Positions 47,864 to 55,497 of a stretch of DNA of 64,000 nucleotides are shown one piece after another (within the stretch, counting starts at the first letter, position 1; each line of letters opens with the position of its first letter). The notes below the pieces were generated by a model, which made no database searches, was not told where the DNA came from, and saw only the letters and a program-made list of their open reading frames with translations. Position numbers and translations under genes: made by a program. The DNA comes from Sphingosinicella sp. (GTDB lineage Bacteria; Pseudomonadota; Alphaproteobacteria; Sphingomonadales; Sphingomonadaceae), in assembly GCF_013911755.1 (NCBI RefSeq), contig NZ_JACESP010000002.1, positions 210,734 to 274,733 of the forward strand, in the 5' to 3' direction.

Positions 47864-50761
47864 TCAGAACGAAACCGTGGCGCCCATGTAGAAATAGCGT
47901 CCCATCGCGGAGACCGGGTAGGACGTGTATTCAAACCCCGGCTTCGCATCGAACAGGTTGTTGACACCGCCGTAAATGCCGAAGCGTTCGCCGACGTCGT
48001 AACTCACCTGAAACTCGTGCTCCCATTTTTCCTTGACCCAAAGATATTTGGAGTCTGCGTAATCGGGATCGCCCGTGAGATATTCGGTCGGGAAGCGCCG
48101 TGTCTTGTCGAACCAGCTGATGCCATAGGCGATCGTGAGCGGGCCTTTTTGCCATGTGAGATCAAGCGTTGCCGAATAGCGCGGGGCATACTCGTCTGCT
48201 TCGCCGACGTTCGAGTTCAAGTCGGCACCGGGCGTCGCGACGAACTCCAGCCGATCAAGGTAATTGCCGGTCAGTGCGACGCCGAAGGTTCCCGCCGTAT
48301 CGGTGGCGACCCTGTAAGCGAGCGTCACGTCGAGGCCCGCCGTGCGGAACTGCGCGACATTGTCCGGACGCGACACGAAGCCGGTGATGAAGCCCGTATC
48401 CGGATTGCGCGTGATCGCGGGACAGAACGGATTGTCGATCGTCGGCTGATCGACGCACAGTTCGGTCAGTTCCTCGGCTTCGGGCGTGTTGATCGCATCC
48501 TTGATCTTGATGTCGTACCAATCCGCCGAAAAGCTGAACCCCGGCAGGAAGCGCGGCCTCAGCACGACACCTGCAGTCCAGGTCTTCGCCGTCTCCTCCT
48601 TGAGATCGGGATTGCCGCTGCTGAGGCCCTCCGTAAACACTGTCGAGCTTGGATCGCTCGAAGGGCTGAAGGTCGTTGGATCAATGCCGAGGCCGCTCAG
48701 GATGGCCGCGCAGTTCGCTTCCCTTGTCGATGAGCCATTGTTCAGTTCCTGCGTATCGCAGGGATCGACGATGAAGTTGGACGAACCGTCGGCAGGCGCA
48801 AACAATTCCGCGATGTTTGGCGCGCGCACGGCCTGCGAATAGGTGGCTCGGAAGGAGACGTCCCGGATCGGTGCATAGACACCGTCCACCTTCCATGTCG
48901 TCGTTCCGCCGATCGTGCTGTAATCCGAAAGCCGGATCGCCCCACCCACCGAAAGCAGATGCGCGCCGGGCACGTCCTTCAGGATCGGCACGTTGATCTC
49001 GGCGAACACTTCCTTGACGTTGAAGCTGCCGCGCGCAGGCTGCACGGTAGGTGCCCAGGTGAGGCCGTCGGCGATCAGCGGGTCCGGATCGAAACGGCTG
49101 CTTTCCTTGCGGTATTCCGCGCCGAACGCGAAACCGATCGGGCCGCCGGGCAGTTCCAGAAACGCGCCCGTGTCGCCCGAAATCGAACCCGAGAAAACGT
49201 GCTGCGTGACCTTGGCGCGGCTGATGCTGTCGGTCGTCACGAAATCGATCGCCGCCGGATCTCTGAGATACTCGCCGAAAATATTGTAAGGCACACAGTT
49301 CGGAAACGGATTGTCGGGGTCGAGCATGGTCCGGCAGATCGGCGCGCCGGTATCGGGATCGCTGACGACATCAACCGCCGCCTGCCATTCCGCTTCCAGC
49401 CGGTTGCCGCGGGTCACGGTGCGCGTCTTGGTCTGACCGTAGACGTAGGAGACTTCGTACTTCAGGCGTTCGCTGAATTTGCCGCTCGCGCCGATCACGC
49501 CGCGCAGCGTCTCGCGCCGGTTTTCCTCGAAATTGATGCCGAGGTCGAAATGATCGCGTGTCAGCAGCACGCCGTCGGGCGTATCGGGATCTTCAAAGTA
49601 CGCAGCGGCGGCACCCGGCACGATCGCGTTACGGATAGAATCCGGCATGAACGGGTTTTCTGGCGTCTGGAAAAGATAGAAGTCGAACGTCGGCTGCTGC
49701 TGCGTCCATGCCTTTGTGCGGACGTACTTGCCTTCGGCGAAGAGCGTGAACCCTTGGCTGAATTCATAGCGGCCGAGTACGTTGACGAGGTGGCGCTCCA
49801 GGCCGGGAAACAGGTCACCCTGGTAACCATCCACCGGGGTGCTCGATCCGCCCTGCGCGTAGCCGCCCGATTCCTCCAGAACGAGCCCGCGGTCGTAGAC
49901 ATTTCCGTTGCCTTCGAAGTCCGAGGCAAAATCGAAATCCACGTCCACCGCGCCCATGCGCGCACTGTCGGCATAGCGGACATCGTCGTAGCGGATGACG
50001 TCCGGAATGTTCGGATCGTCGGGCAGATCGGCCTGGTTGCGATAAAGGCCGGCGGCGCGCGGGTTCGTGAGCCGCGAGCGGCGCAGCTCGTTTAGCCGGT
50101 CTTCCTTGTTGTACTCATAGGCGGCCGCGATATTGCCCCGGCCCTCCGAGAAATTGGTGCCGGCGGTGATCGCGCCGTAGCGATTGCCGCCGTCGCCGCG
50201 CTGCGAGATGCCGATCTGGCCGCGCGCGGTGATGCCTTCGAAGTCGCGCTTCAGGCGGAAGTTGACGACACCGGAGACGCCATCCGCGCCGTAGATCGCC
50301 GACGCGCCGCCGGTCAGCACGTCGACCGCTTCGATGAGGTCGGTCGGGATCGCGTTGATGTCCACCGCCGCCGAGCCTGCGAGCGAGGACACGTGCCGGC
50401 GCCCATCCACCAGCACCAGAGTGCGGTCGGTGCCGAGGTTCCGGAGGTCGAGGAGGTTGAGGCCGGCTTCGCCGAATTCCGTTTCGGAGCCGCCGGTGAG
50501 GCTGCCGGTTCGCGACCCGACAAGCGCAGGACTCTGCGTCAGGAAGTCTGCGACGTTGGTCTTGCCGGACTGGGCTATGGCCTCCGACGACAGCGTCGTG
50601 ACCGGATTGGCGAAATCGAGCTCTGGTCGGCTGATGCGCGTGCCGGTGATGACAATGGTTTCGGTGACGTCGTCTTCGACAGCATCCGCCTGCTGCGCGA
50701 AGGCCTGCGCGGTCCATGCGGCCGTCGCCATCAACGCGGCAAACGCGGTGATCGTCTTCAT
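47864..50761 (-). CDS. TonB-dependent receptor
   Basis: A 965-residue outer-membrane receptor. A signal peptide (MKTITAFAALMATAAWTAQA) is followed by a TonB-box-like DDVTETIVITGTR, the plug domain (ANPVTTLSSEAIAQSGKTNV; NLLDLRNLGTDRTLVLVDGR; SAIYGADGVSGVVNF) and a long beta-barrel ending in FYMGATVSF with the terminal Phe. The family members with plug motif LRNLG and a downstream peptidase are often peptide or oligosaccharide transporters. Pairing with the S9 peptidase suggests peptide uptake, but this is inference. Confidence 0.93.
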   Translation of the reverse strand: MKTITAFAALMATAAWTAQAFAQQADAVEDDVTETIVITGTRISRPELDFANPVTTLSSEAIAQSGKTNVADFLTQSPALVGSRTGSLTGGSETEFGEAGLNLLDLRNLGTDRTLVLVDGRRHVSSLAGSAAVDINAIPTDLIEAVDVLTGGASAIYGADGVSGVVNFRLKRDFEGITARGQIGISQRGDGGNRYGAITAGTNFSEGRGNIAAAYEYNKEDRLNELRRSRLTNPRAAGLYRNQADLPDDPNIPDVIRYDDVRYADSARMGAVDVDFDFASDFEGNGNVYDRGLVLEESGGYAQGGSSTPVDGYQGDLFPGLERHLVNVLGRYEFSQGFTLFAEGKYVRTKAWTQQQPTFDFYLFQTPENPFMPDSIRNAIVPGAAAAYFEDPDTPDGVLLTRDHFDLGINFEENRRETLRGVIGASGKFSERLKYEVSYVYGQTKTRTVTRGNRLEAEWQAAVDVVSDPDTGAPICRTMLDPDNPFPNCVPYNIFGEYLRDPAAIDFVTTDSISRAKVTQHVFSGSISGDTGAFLELPGGPIGFAFGAEYRKESSRFDPDPLIADGLTWAPTVQPARGSFNVKEVFAEINVPILKDVPGAHLLSVGGAIRLSDYSTIGGTTTWKVDGVYAPIRDVSFRATYSQAVRAPNIAELFAPADGSSNFIVDPCDTQELNNGSSTREANCAAILSGLGIDPTTFSPSSDPSSTVFTEGLSSGNPDLKEETAKTWTAGVVLRPRFLPGFSFSADWYDIKIKDAINTPEAEELTELCVDQPTIDNPFCPAITRNPDTGFITGFVSRPDNVAQFRTAGLDVTLAYRVATDTAGTFGVALTGNYLDRLEFVATPGADLNSNVGEADEYAPRYSATLDLTWQKGPLTIAYGISWFDKTRRFPTEYLTGDPDYADSKYLWVKEKWEHEFQVSYDVGERFGIYGGVNNLFDAKPGFEYTSYPVSAMGRYFYMGATVSF

Positions 50762-50820
50762 AGCTGCTGCTCCCACCCGTTTTGCCGGTTTCCGGCGTTC
50801 TTTCGAACTTCCCGGAGCGG

Positions 50821-50849
50821 AGGATGTCGCAGCCTCAGTAGTTAGTCAA
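50821..50849 (-). promoter_or_regulatory. Predicted promoter of the TonB receptor gene
   Basis: The minus strand has TTGACT (50849-50844) and CATCCT (50826-50821) with a 17-base spacer, about 60-90 bp before the receptor ATG. The -35 matches five of six bases, the -10 is weak. Confidence 0.35.
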
Positions 50850-50925
50850 TTGTCCAATCCGTGAGCGGAAGACGCCGCCCCCGAGCGGGATCGGGAGCGG
50901 CGCGACCGAACTTCGGACGGAGTAT

Positions 50926-51171
50926 TCAGTAAGAACCGAGCGGATTGCGTGCGCGGTTCCAGCCGAGTGCCGCGAGTCGTTCCGAGCGTTCGAAACGGCG
51001 GCGCTCGATGATGCCGTTGAGCTTCATCGCAAGGCCGATCGCGAGAAAGGCACACACCGCCTGCGAATAGTTTTGCAGCGCGAAGCTGGCGGTACCGATG
51101 ACAGTGCAAATGATGATGATCATAGGGAAGACGCGGGCGTACACCGCGTCAGCGAGTTCAACCTTGTCCAT
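50926..51171 (-). CDS. Small membrane protein, unknown
   Basis: The product has 81 residues from the ATG at 51171 (MDKVELADAVYARVFPMIII). Two closely spaced hydrophobic segments cover about residues 16-30 and 36-54, followed by a basic tail ending ARNPLGSY. No family is recognised. An upstream in-frame ATG exists (51261) but would include a hydrophilic leader and the inverted repeat at 51250-51278. It stands alone; neighbouring genes on the same strand are about 130-160 bp away. Confidence 0.6.
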   Translation of the reverse strand: MDKVELADAVYARVFPMIIIICTVIGTASFALQNYSQAVCAFLAIGLAMKLNGIIERRRFERSERLAALGWNRARNPLGSY

Positions 51172-51249
51172 GGCCCCTAGACTCCCGAGCGTTTTCTTGA
51201 CCCGAGGACCATTAGCGGCCGGAATAGCTAACGAGGTCTTGCCGAACGC

Positions 51250-51278
51250 GGTTAACATCAAAACTTTGATGGTTAACC
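51250..51278. promoter_or_regulatory. Inverted repeat with GTTAAC ends
   Basis: GGTTAACATCAAA (51250-51262) and TTTGATGGTTAACC (51265-51278) form a nearly perfect palindrome with one extra G and a 2-base centre. It lies about 80 bp upstream of the 81-aa membrane-protein gene and downstream of the lipoprotein gene. It has no T tract, so it looks more like an operator than a terminator. Each end contains TTAACC, a half-site of CtrA-like regulators, but the spacing is not the CtrA one. Confidence 0.5.
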
Positions 51279-51298
51279 TTACGGACCTGTTATTACCT

Positions 51299-51838
51299 CT
51301 ACTGTGTACCCGCGATCAGGCTCGCGGTGCTGCCGCCGCCTTCCTTCGCGGAAGCGTGAACCTGCAGGCTGCGCCCACCCGCCTTGTCCTCCGCGGCGAC
51401 CATGCGCATGTCCGGCGTCGTCATCTCGCCGGCGATCTTGAGCCCGGACTTCTCGGCCTCCGCCTTGTACCAGGCGATGACCTTTTCGGGTGCGTCGCCC
51501 GTTTCGAAATTGATCATGCCGCCCTTGCCCGTGTTCGAGTCGCCGCCCGCGCCACCGACGACCTTCGCACCCGGATAAAGCGGCGCGAAATCGGGGAGGA
51601 AATCAGCGGCGCCCTCCCCGCTCATGAACTTGCCGGTCTGGCCGTCCGGCCCGGTGACGGTGACGGTCGAGGTGTCCCCGTCCTGACGCACGCTGTACTG
51701 CGCCTCCCCGTCTTCTGTCGCAACGCTACCGCTCGCGACTTCCTCGCCTTCGCCTTTCGACGCCTCGCTTGCGTCGTTGCCGCCGCAAGCCGCGAGTGCC
51801 AGCAGCGCCGCACCCGCGATAAATCCCTGTTTCGTCAT
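51299..51838 (-). CDS. Lipoprotein, unknown
   Basis: A 179-residue protein with a lipoprotein signal peptide (MTKQGFIAGAALLALAACGG; lipobox LAAC with Cys18). An acidic low-complexity linker is followed by a compact domain with LPDFAPLYPGAKVVGGAGGD and an alpha/beta tail (PEKVIAWYKAEAEKSGLKI). This resembles small periplasmic lipoproteins common in sphingomonads; function unknown. Confidence 0.8.
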   Translation of the reverse strand: MTKQGFIAGAALLALAACGGNDASEASKGEGEEVASGSVATEDGEAQYSVRQDGDTSTVTVTGPDGQTGKFMSGEGAADFLPDFAPLYPGAKVVGGAGGDSNTGKGGMINFETGDAPEKVIAWYKAEAEKSGLKIAGEMTTPDMRMVAAEDKAGGRSLQVHASAKEGGGSTASLIAGTQ

Positions 51839-51904
51839 GAGGCCTCCTGTCCGGCAAACACATTATCAAATGCCTGCCGGACAGGAAGCCTTGTTATCGA
51901 CAGG

Positions 51905-52300
51905 TCAGCGGCACTTCACGCCGTCATCGAGACTCTTGCCGACGAGACCGCCCGCGACCGCGCCGAGCACGGCGCCCACGGTCTTGGAGCCCCCCGGCGC
52001 GATCTCGTGGCCGAGCACGCCGCCCGCCACGCCGCCGATGATGAGGCCGGTCGTGCCGTCCTTGCGCTTGCAGTAATAGCGCCCGTCGCGGCCGCGATAG
52101 ATCTCTTCGTTCGCTGCAAGGCGGCGCTCGCGGTAGTTGCCCTTGCGGTAGTGTTCGTCCGGGTACCAGCGATCCCGGTCCTTGGCGCGCTTTCCGTGCG
52201 CCGGCGCCCAGTCCGGCGGATCGGCGAAAGCCGGTGCCGAAGGCACGGCGGCAAGCGGGATCAGCGAAGCCGCAACCGCGGCGAAAACGACTTTTTTCAT
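51905..52300 (-). CDS. Glycine-zipper 2TM domain exported protein
   Basis: A 131-residue protein starting MKKVVFAAVAASLIPLAAVP, a signal peptide. A basic/aromatic middle (KDRDRWYPDEHYRKGNYRER) leads to RGRDGRYYCKRKDGTTGLII and the glycine-zipper GGVAGGVLGHEI plus AVLGAVAGGLVGKSL, typical of the 2TM glycine zipper (Rick_17kDa-like) family in the outer envelope. A 7-residue longer start is possible but less likely. Confidence 0.82.
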   Translation of the reverse strand: MKKVVFAAVAASLIPLAAVPSAPAFADPPDWAPAHGKRAKDRDRWYPDEHYRKGNYRERRLAANEEIYRGRDGRYYCKRKDGTTGLIIGGVAGGVLGHEIAPGGSKTVGAVLGAVAGGLVGKSLDDGVKCR

Positions 52301-52452
52301 AATCTCTCCAAACCTTGTCACGGAAGCGTTCGCTTCGGCTGCCCAACGCTGGAGCAGGAAAACGGCTCCCCTTCAACACCATGCCCCGGAACGCTTTCGG
52401 ATAGCTGAACAGCCGTGGCGGGCCGCGCGGGCGCGCGCTAAGACGTGCAACC

Positions 52453-52794
52453 ATGCAGACGATCGTCCTTCTCACCCTTTCGAACATCCTGATGACCTTC
52501 GCGTGGTACTGGCACCTGAAAGCCGGCGCGGCGGGGGCGAAGCCGATGTTCGTCATCGTCCTCATCAGTTGGGGCATCGCGTTCTTCGAATATGCGCTCG
52601 CGGTCCCGGCAAACCGCATCGGCGCCGGCGCGGGCTGGACGCCGGGACAGCTGAAGATCGCGCAGGAGGCGATCGCGCTCACCATCTTCGGCGTGTTCAT
52701 GGTGACGTACCTCGGCGAACCGCTGCACTGGCGCCACTTCGCCGCCTTCGGCTGCATCATGGCGGCGGTCGGCTTCCTGTTCGTCGGCAGGTAA
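52453..52794 (+). CDS. DUF486 / DMT-type membrane protein
   Basis: A 113-residue protein with four predicted TM segments (about 2-22, 34-54, 66-85, 91-112). It has the family stretch LSNILMTFAWYWHLK and SWGIAFFEYALAVPANRIG, and it ends GCIMAAVGFLFVGR. DUF486 proteins are small multi-TM proteins related to the drug/metabolite transporter fold, without a known substrate. The DUF167 gene follows after 2 bp. Confidence 0.85.
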   Translation: MQTIVLLTLSNILMTFAWYWHLKAGAAGAKPMFVIVLISWGIAFFEYALAVPANRIGAGAGWTPGQLKIAQEAIALTIFGVFMVTYLGEPLHWRHFAAFGCIMAAVGFLFVGR

Positions 52795-52796
52795 CC

Positions 52797-53066
52797 GTGG
52801 ATACCGCTCTCGCCGCGCTCGTCTCGCCCGATGGCACGCTCGCCGTGCGGGTGACGCCGAAGGCGCGCGGCGGCGAGCGCATCGTCGTTGAAGACACGCC
52901 CGGAGGCCCGCGCGCCCGCGTCTGGGTTTCCGCCCCGCCCGAGGACGGAAAGGCCAACGCCGCCGTCTGCCGACTCGTGGCAAAAGCGCTCGGCCTTCCC
53001 AAATCCGCCGTCAGCGTCGCGCGCGGCGACACCTCGCGCGAAAAGCTGCTGCACATCGCGCGCTAA
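52797..53066 (+). CDS. DUF167 (YggU) family protein
   Basis: An 89-residue protein from GTG. It has the diagnostic VRVTPKARGGE and VSAPPEDGKANAAVCRLVAK motifs and ends SVARGDTSREKLLHI. The YggU fold is widespread but its role is unknown. It is placed 2 bp after the DUF486 gene, so the two are probably co-transcribed. Confidence 0.9.
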   Translation: MDTALAALVSPDGTLAVRVTPKARGGERIVVEDTPGGPRARVWVSAPPEDGKANAAVCRLVAKALGLPKSAVSVARGDTSREKLLHIAR

Positions 53067-53168
53067 ACGCGCGCGGTTTGATCCACCGCAAGGCAACCCG
53101 ACTCGGGGGCGGTGCATAGTGCGATTGCGGCCAAAGGCCCCCGCCCCTTTTTTCCCGGTCTGATTCGG

Positions 53169-53197
53169 CCTTGGCCCGATTTTTTCGAACCCAAAGG
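53169..53197 (+). promoter_or_regulatory. Possible RNA thermometer over the hsp20 ribosome binding site
   Basis: CCTTGG (53169-53174) can pair with CCAAAGG (53191-53197), with one bulged A, around a loop rich in T. The second arm overlaps the AAAGGAGG ribosome binding site of hsp20. A further C/T tract at 53144-53153 offers an alternative pairing (CCTTT with AAAGG). It does not show the fixed motifs of the ROSE family. Confidence 0.4.
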
Positions 53198-53206
53198 AGG
53201 CACGAC

Positions 53207-53698
53207 ATGGCTATGAAATCGCTTGCACCGTTCAGCTCCGGATCGCCGACGCGTAGCGCCGATCCCTTCGGCGGGCTTCGCCACGACATCGAGCGCCTGT
53301 TCGACGATGTCACGCGCGGATGGCAGCTTCCGGCTGTCTTCCGCGGCGACGGTCTGCTCAACCCGCGCGTCGACATTGCAGAGACCGACGCCGGCCTCGA
53401 GCTGACCGCGGAACTGCCTGGAATTGACGAGAAAGACATCGACCTCTCGCTCGACGACGACGTGCTGACGCTGAAGGCCGAGCACAAGACGGAGAAAGAG
53501 GAAGAGGACAAGAAGAAGCGTTACCACCTCGTCGAGCGTTCGCACGGCACCTACCTCCGCCGCTTCCAAGTGCCCTTCACGCCCGATGCCGCCAAGGTGA
53601 GCGCGAGCTTTGACAAGGGCGTGCTGAAAGTGAGCGTCCCGCGTGCCGCCGTGGAGGATTCGAAGGCCCGGAAAATCGCCATCGGCAAGGCCGCCTGA
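53207..53698 (+). CDS. Hsp20 family small heat-shock protein
   Basis: A 163-residue alpha-crystallin-type chaperone behind a strong AAAGGAGG. It has LFDDVTRGWQLPAVF, then NPRVDIAETDAGLELTAELP and the crystallin-domain DVLTLKAEHKTEKEE, DKGVLKVSVPRA as the C-terminal strand. It holds unfolding proteins in a refoldable state under heat. An intrinsic terminator follows 19 bp after the stop. Confidence 0.92.
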   Translation: MAMKSLAPFSSGSPTRSADPFGGLRHDIERLFDDVTRGWQLPAVFRGDGLLNPRVDIAETDAGLELTAELPGIDEKDIDLSLDDDVLTLKAEHKTEKEEEDKKKRYHLVERSHGTYLRRFQVPFTPDAAKVSASFDKGVLKVSVPRAAVEDSKARKIAIGKAA

Positions 53699-53717
53699 AC
53701 GGCGCGTTCGCGAAGCA

Positions 53718-53753
53718 GGGCGTCTCCCGCGTGGAGGCGCCCTTTCTTTTTTT
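53718..53753 (+). terminator. Rho-independent terminator of hsp20
   Basis: GGGCGTCTCC (53718-53727) and GGAGGCGCCC (53733-53742) form a 10-bp stem with one G-U pair and a 5-base loop, followed by TTTCTTTTTTT (53743-53753). Confidence 0.92.
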
Positions 53754-53754
53754 C

Positions 53755-54037
53755 TGCATCGAGCCGCTGCACACAGATACGAGTTTGACTCAAGTCAAAG
53801 TCCGAAAGCCCCGATGGCGTACCACCAGAGGCGAGGTTCCGCCGGCGACTACCGTCCCACCACCCTCCGCAAGGGGCCGGCGGACCCTCCCCGCAGTAAA
53901 CACCTCCTCCTTGGGGGATAGCGCGCTCCTGCTGTCCCCCGCATTTCTTTCCTGTCCATTTGAAGACGTTGCGCCGCGCCGCGCGGCTCATCACGATCCG
54001 CCGTTCGAAACGGGTGCAGACGGGGGGAGAACCAATC
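53755..54037 (+). other. Gene-free stretch with FNR-type box and hairpins; possible small RNA
   Basis: No convincing protein gene. It holds an FNR-type palindrome at 53785-53798, a long stem between GGTTCCGCCGGC (about 53835-53846) and GCCGGCGGACC (about 53876-53886), exposed CCTCCTCC-type anti-ribosome-binding-site sequence at about 53902-53910, and a stem of GGGGGATAG (53913-53921) with CTGTCCCCC (53932-53940) followed by GCATTTCTTTC. The order fits a small RNA of about 100-150 nt reading rightward, but no good -10 is seen. Confidence 0.4.
53785..53798. promoter_or_regulatory. FNR/DNR-type palindrome
   Basis: TTGACTCAAGTCAA reads TTGAC-N4-GTCAA, the geometry of FNR/FixK/DNR family binding sites. 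It lies 240 bp before the membrane-protein gene at 54038 and could activate that gene or a small RNA between them. Confidence 0.45.
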
Positions 54038-54410
<373 letters not shown>

Positions 54411-54412
54411 GG

Positions 54413-54523
54413 CGCGATTTGTTCCGGCGAGATCAGGTGCGGGCGGACGAACTGGCGGAACTGAAAGCCGCGCTGGATGCCGGCGAGAATATAGGGGTCA
54501 GTAGGCGTGCCACGCGTAGCTGA
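54413..54523 (+). pseudogene. 3' remnant of a parD-type (RHH) antitoxin gene
   Basis: The frame from 54413 reads RDLFRRDQVRADELAELKAA then LDAGENIGVSRRATRS and a stop. RDL-x-RRDQ and LKAALDAGE-x-x-GVSRR match the C-terminal half of ParD antitoxins, which neutralise ParE toxins. The ribbon-helix-helix N-terminus is missing; the match begins abruptly at the AG microsatellite, and no parE follows. The last residues diverge from the family. Confidence 0.6.
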
Positions 54524-54555
54524 CATCGCTTCACTGAGGCGGCGCCGGGGCCTCT

Positions 54556-55464
54556 TCACTCTTTCCTTTGAAGGCTCTCACTTAAGGCAAAAGCTATTAA
54601 CGCCTCTTCCACGTAGCGTCTCAGGAATTTTGCAAAAGAAGTTGATGACGAAATATAAAGTATAAAGAAAGTTATCAAGAATGTATAATTCTCATTTAGA
54701 CTATCTGACTTTTCAGGATATTCCAAAACGAATTTTCTTAAAATTAAAAATATTTCACCCCAAATTGAACACAAAAATATCCATGATATAGACCTCATCA
54801 AGCCAGATATTACCAAATAGTTATACATTCTTGCATTGGCCACCGGATCATTGTTTGCAACATAATATTCTATCCAACGAAACCAGCTCGATTTTCTACT
54901 TATAACAAAATTATTTCCAAAAATTATCTTAGAATTATATTTTATTTTGTATATTAAATTCTTTGGTATTCTAGTTTCATAAAATCCAAACATGCCAACG
55001 GCATAAGTTAGTAAATACCAAGGCAAAACTGGAATATGAATCAATACTCTAAAATACGAAGCAACAAAATGCATTTGAAAAAAATTATAACATAATTGTT
55101 TCTTTATTGATTTTCTGAAAAGGCCATTTCTATTTTTTGCATTCGATCTGCACGATAAAAGGATAAACTTACTGGTTTTTCCCAGCGTGTTTTCTAGAAA
55201 TTTTTCTATAAATATCGCGGATTGATATGAAATTAAATGCCCAAATATATAAGCAAAGAAAGAAAACGTAAGAAATTTAATTATTTGATCCGCAAATCCG
55301 TAAGAAACTGAATCCGGAAAACTGGGAATGGGAATTCCAAGAGGCGCAACAATATAACGAAATAAAAATGGCGTTGAAAATAATCCAACGCCAAAATAAA
55401 CTACTATATCATAGTTCGCAAAAGGAGGGCGGGCGCTTAAACTAAATGGGTCAACCTTGTTCAA
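54556..55464 (-). CDS. AT-rich orphan gene for a multi-pass membrane protein, unknown
   Basis: The product has 302 residues from TTG (MNKVDPFSLSARPPFANYDI); no in-frame ATG is found nearby. Five or so hydrophobic segments are seen (about 19-42, 60-82, 135-160, 225-250, 263-285), with a basic cytosolic stretch between the second and third (NTLGKTSKFILLSCRSNAKN). Base use is unlike everything around it: sampled 60-base lines are about 10-40 % G+C in a GC-rich genome, and the low-GC block begins and ends with the gene. A perfect TATAAT lies 25-30 bp upstream. No family recognised; recent horizontal gain is likely. Confidence 0.75.
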   Translation of the reverse strand: MNKVDPFSLSARPPFANYDIVVYFGVGLFSTPFLFRYIVAPLGIPIPSFPDSVSYGFADQIIKFLTFSFFAYIFGHLISYQSAIFIEKFLENTLGKTSKFILLSCRSNAKNRNGLFRKSIKKQLCYNFFQMHFVASYFRVLIHIPVLPWYLLTYAVGMFGFYETRIPKNLIYKIKYNSKIIFGNNFVISRKSSWFRWIEYYVANNDPVANARMYNYLVISGLMRSISWIFLCSIWGEIFLILRKFVLEYPEKSDSLNENYTFLITFFILYISSSTSFAKFLRRYVEEALIAFALSESLQRKE

Positions 55465-55488
55465 TCCGAGTTCCCATCACAGCCTTTT

Positions 55489-55494
55489 ATTATA
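55489..55494 (-). promoter_or_regulatory. TATAAT -10 element of the AT-rich gene
   Basis: On the minus strand TATAAT lies between the nrdB stop and the TTG start. The -35 at the right distance (TGCTGG, inside nrdB) is poor, so the promoter may be weak or the gene may depend on read-through from nrdAB. Confidence 0.4.
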
Positions 55495-55497
55495 CCC

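Noticed and set aside
53067-53206. ROSE-type thermometer before hsp20
   Set aside because: The characteristic ROSE motif next to the ribosome binding site is missing; only a generic pairing remains, listed as a candidate.
54556-55464. AT-rich gene as a decayed pseudogene
   Set aside because: The frame is open for 302 codons without internal stops and the hydrophobic segments are regular.
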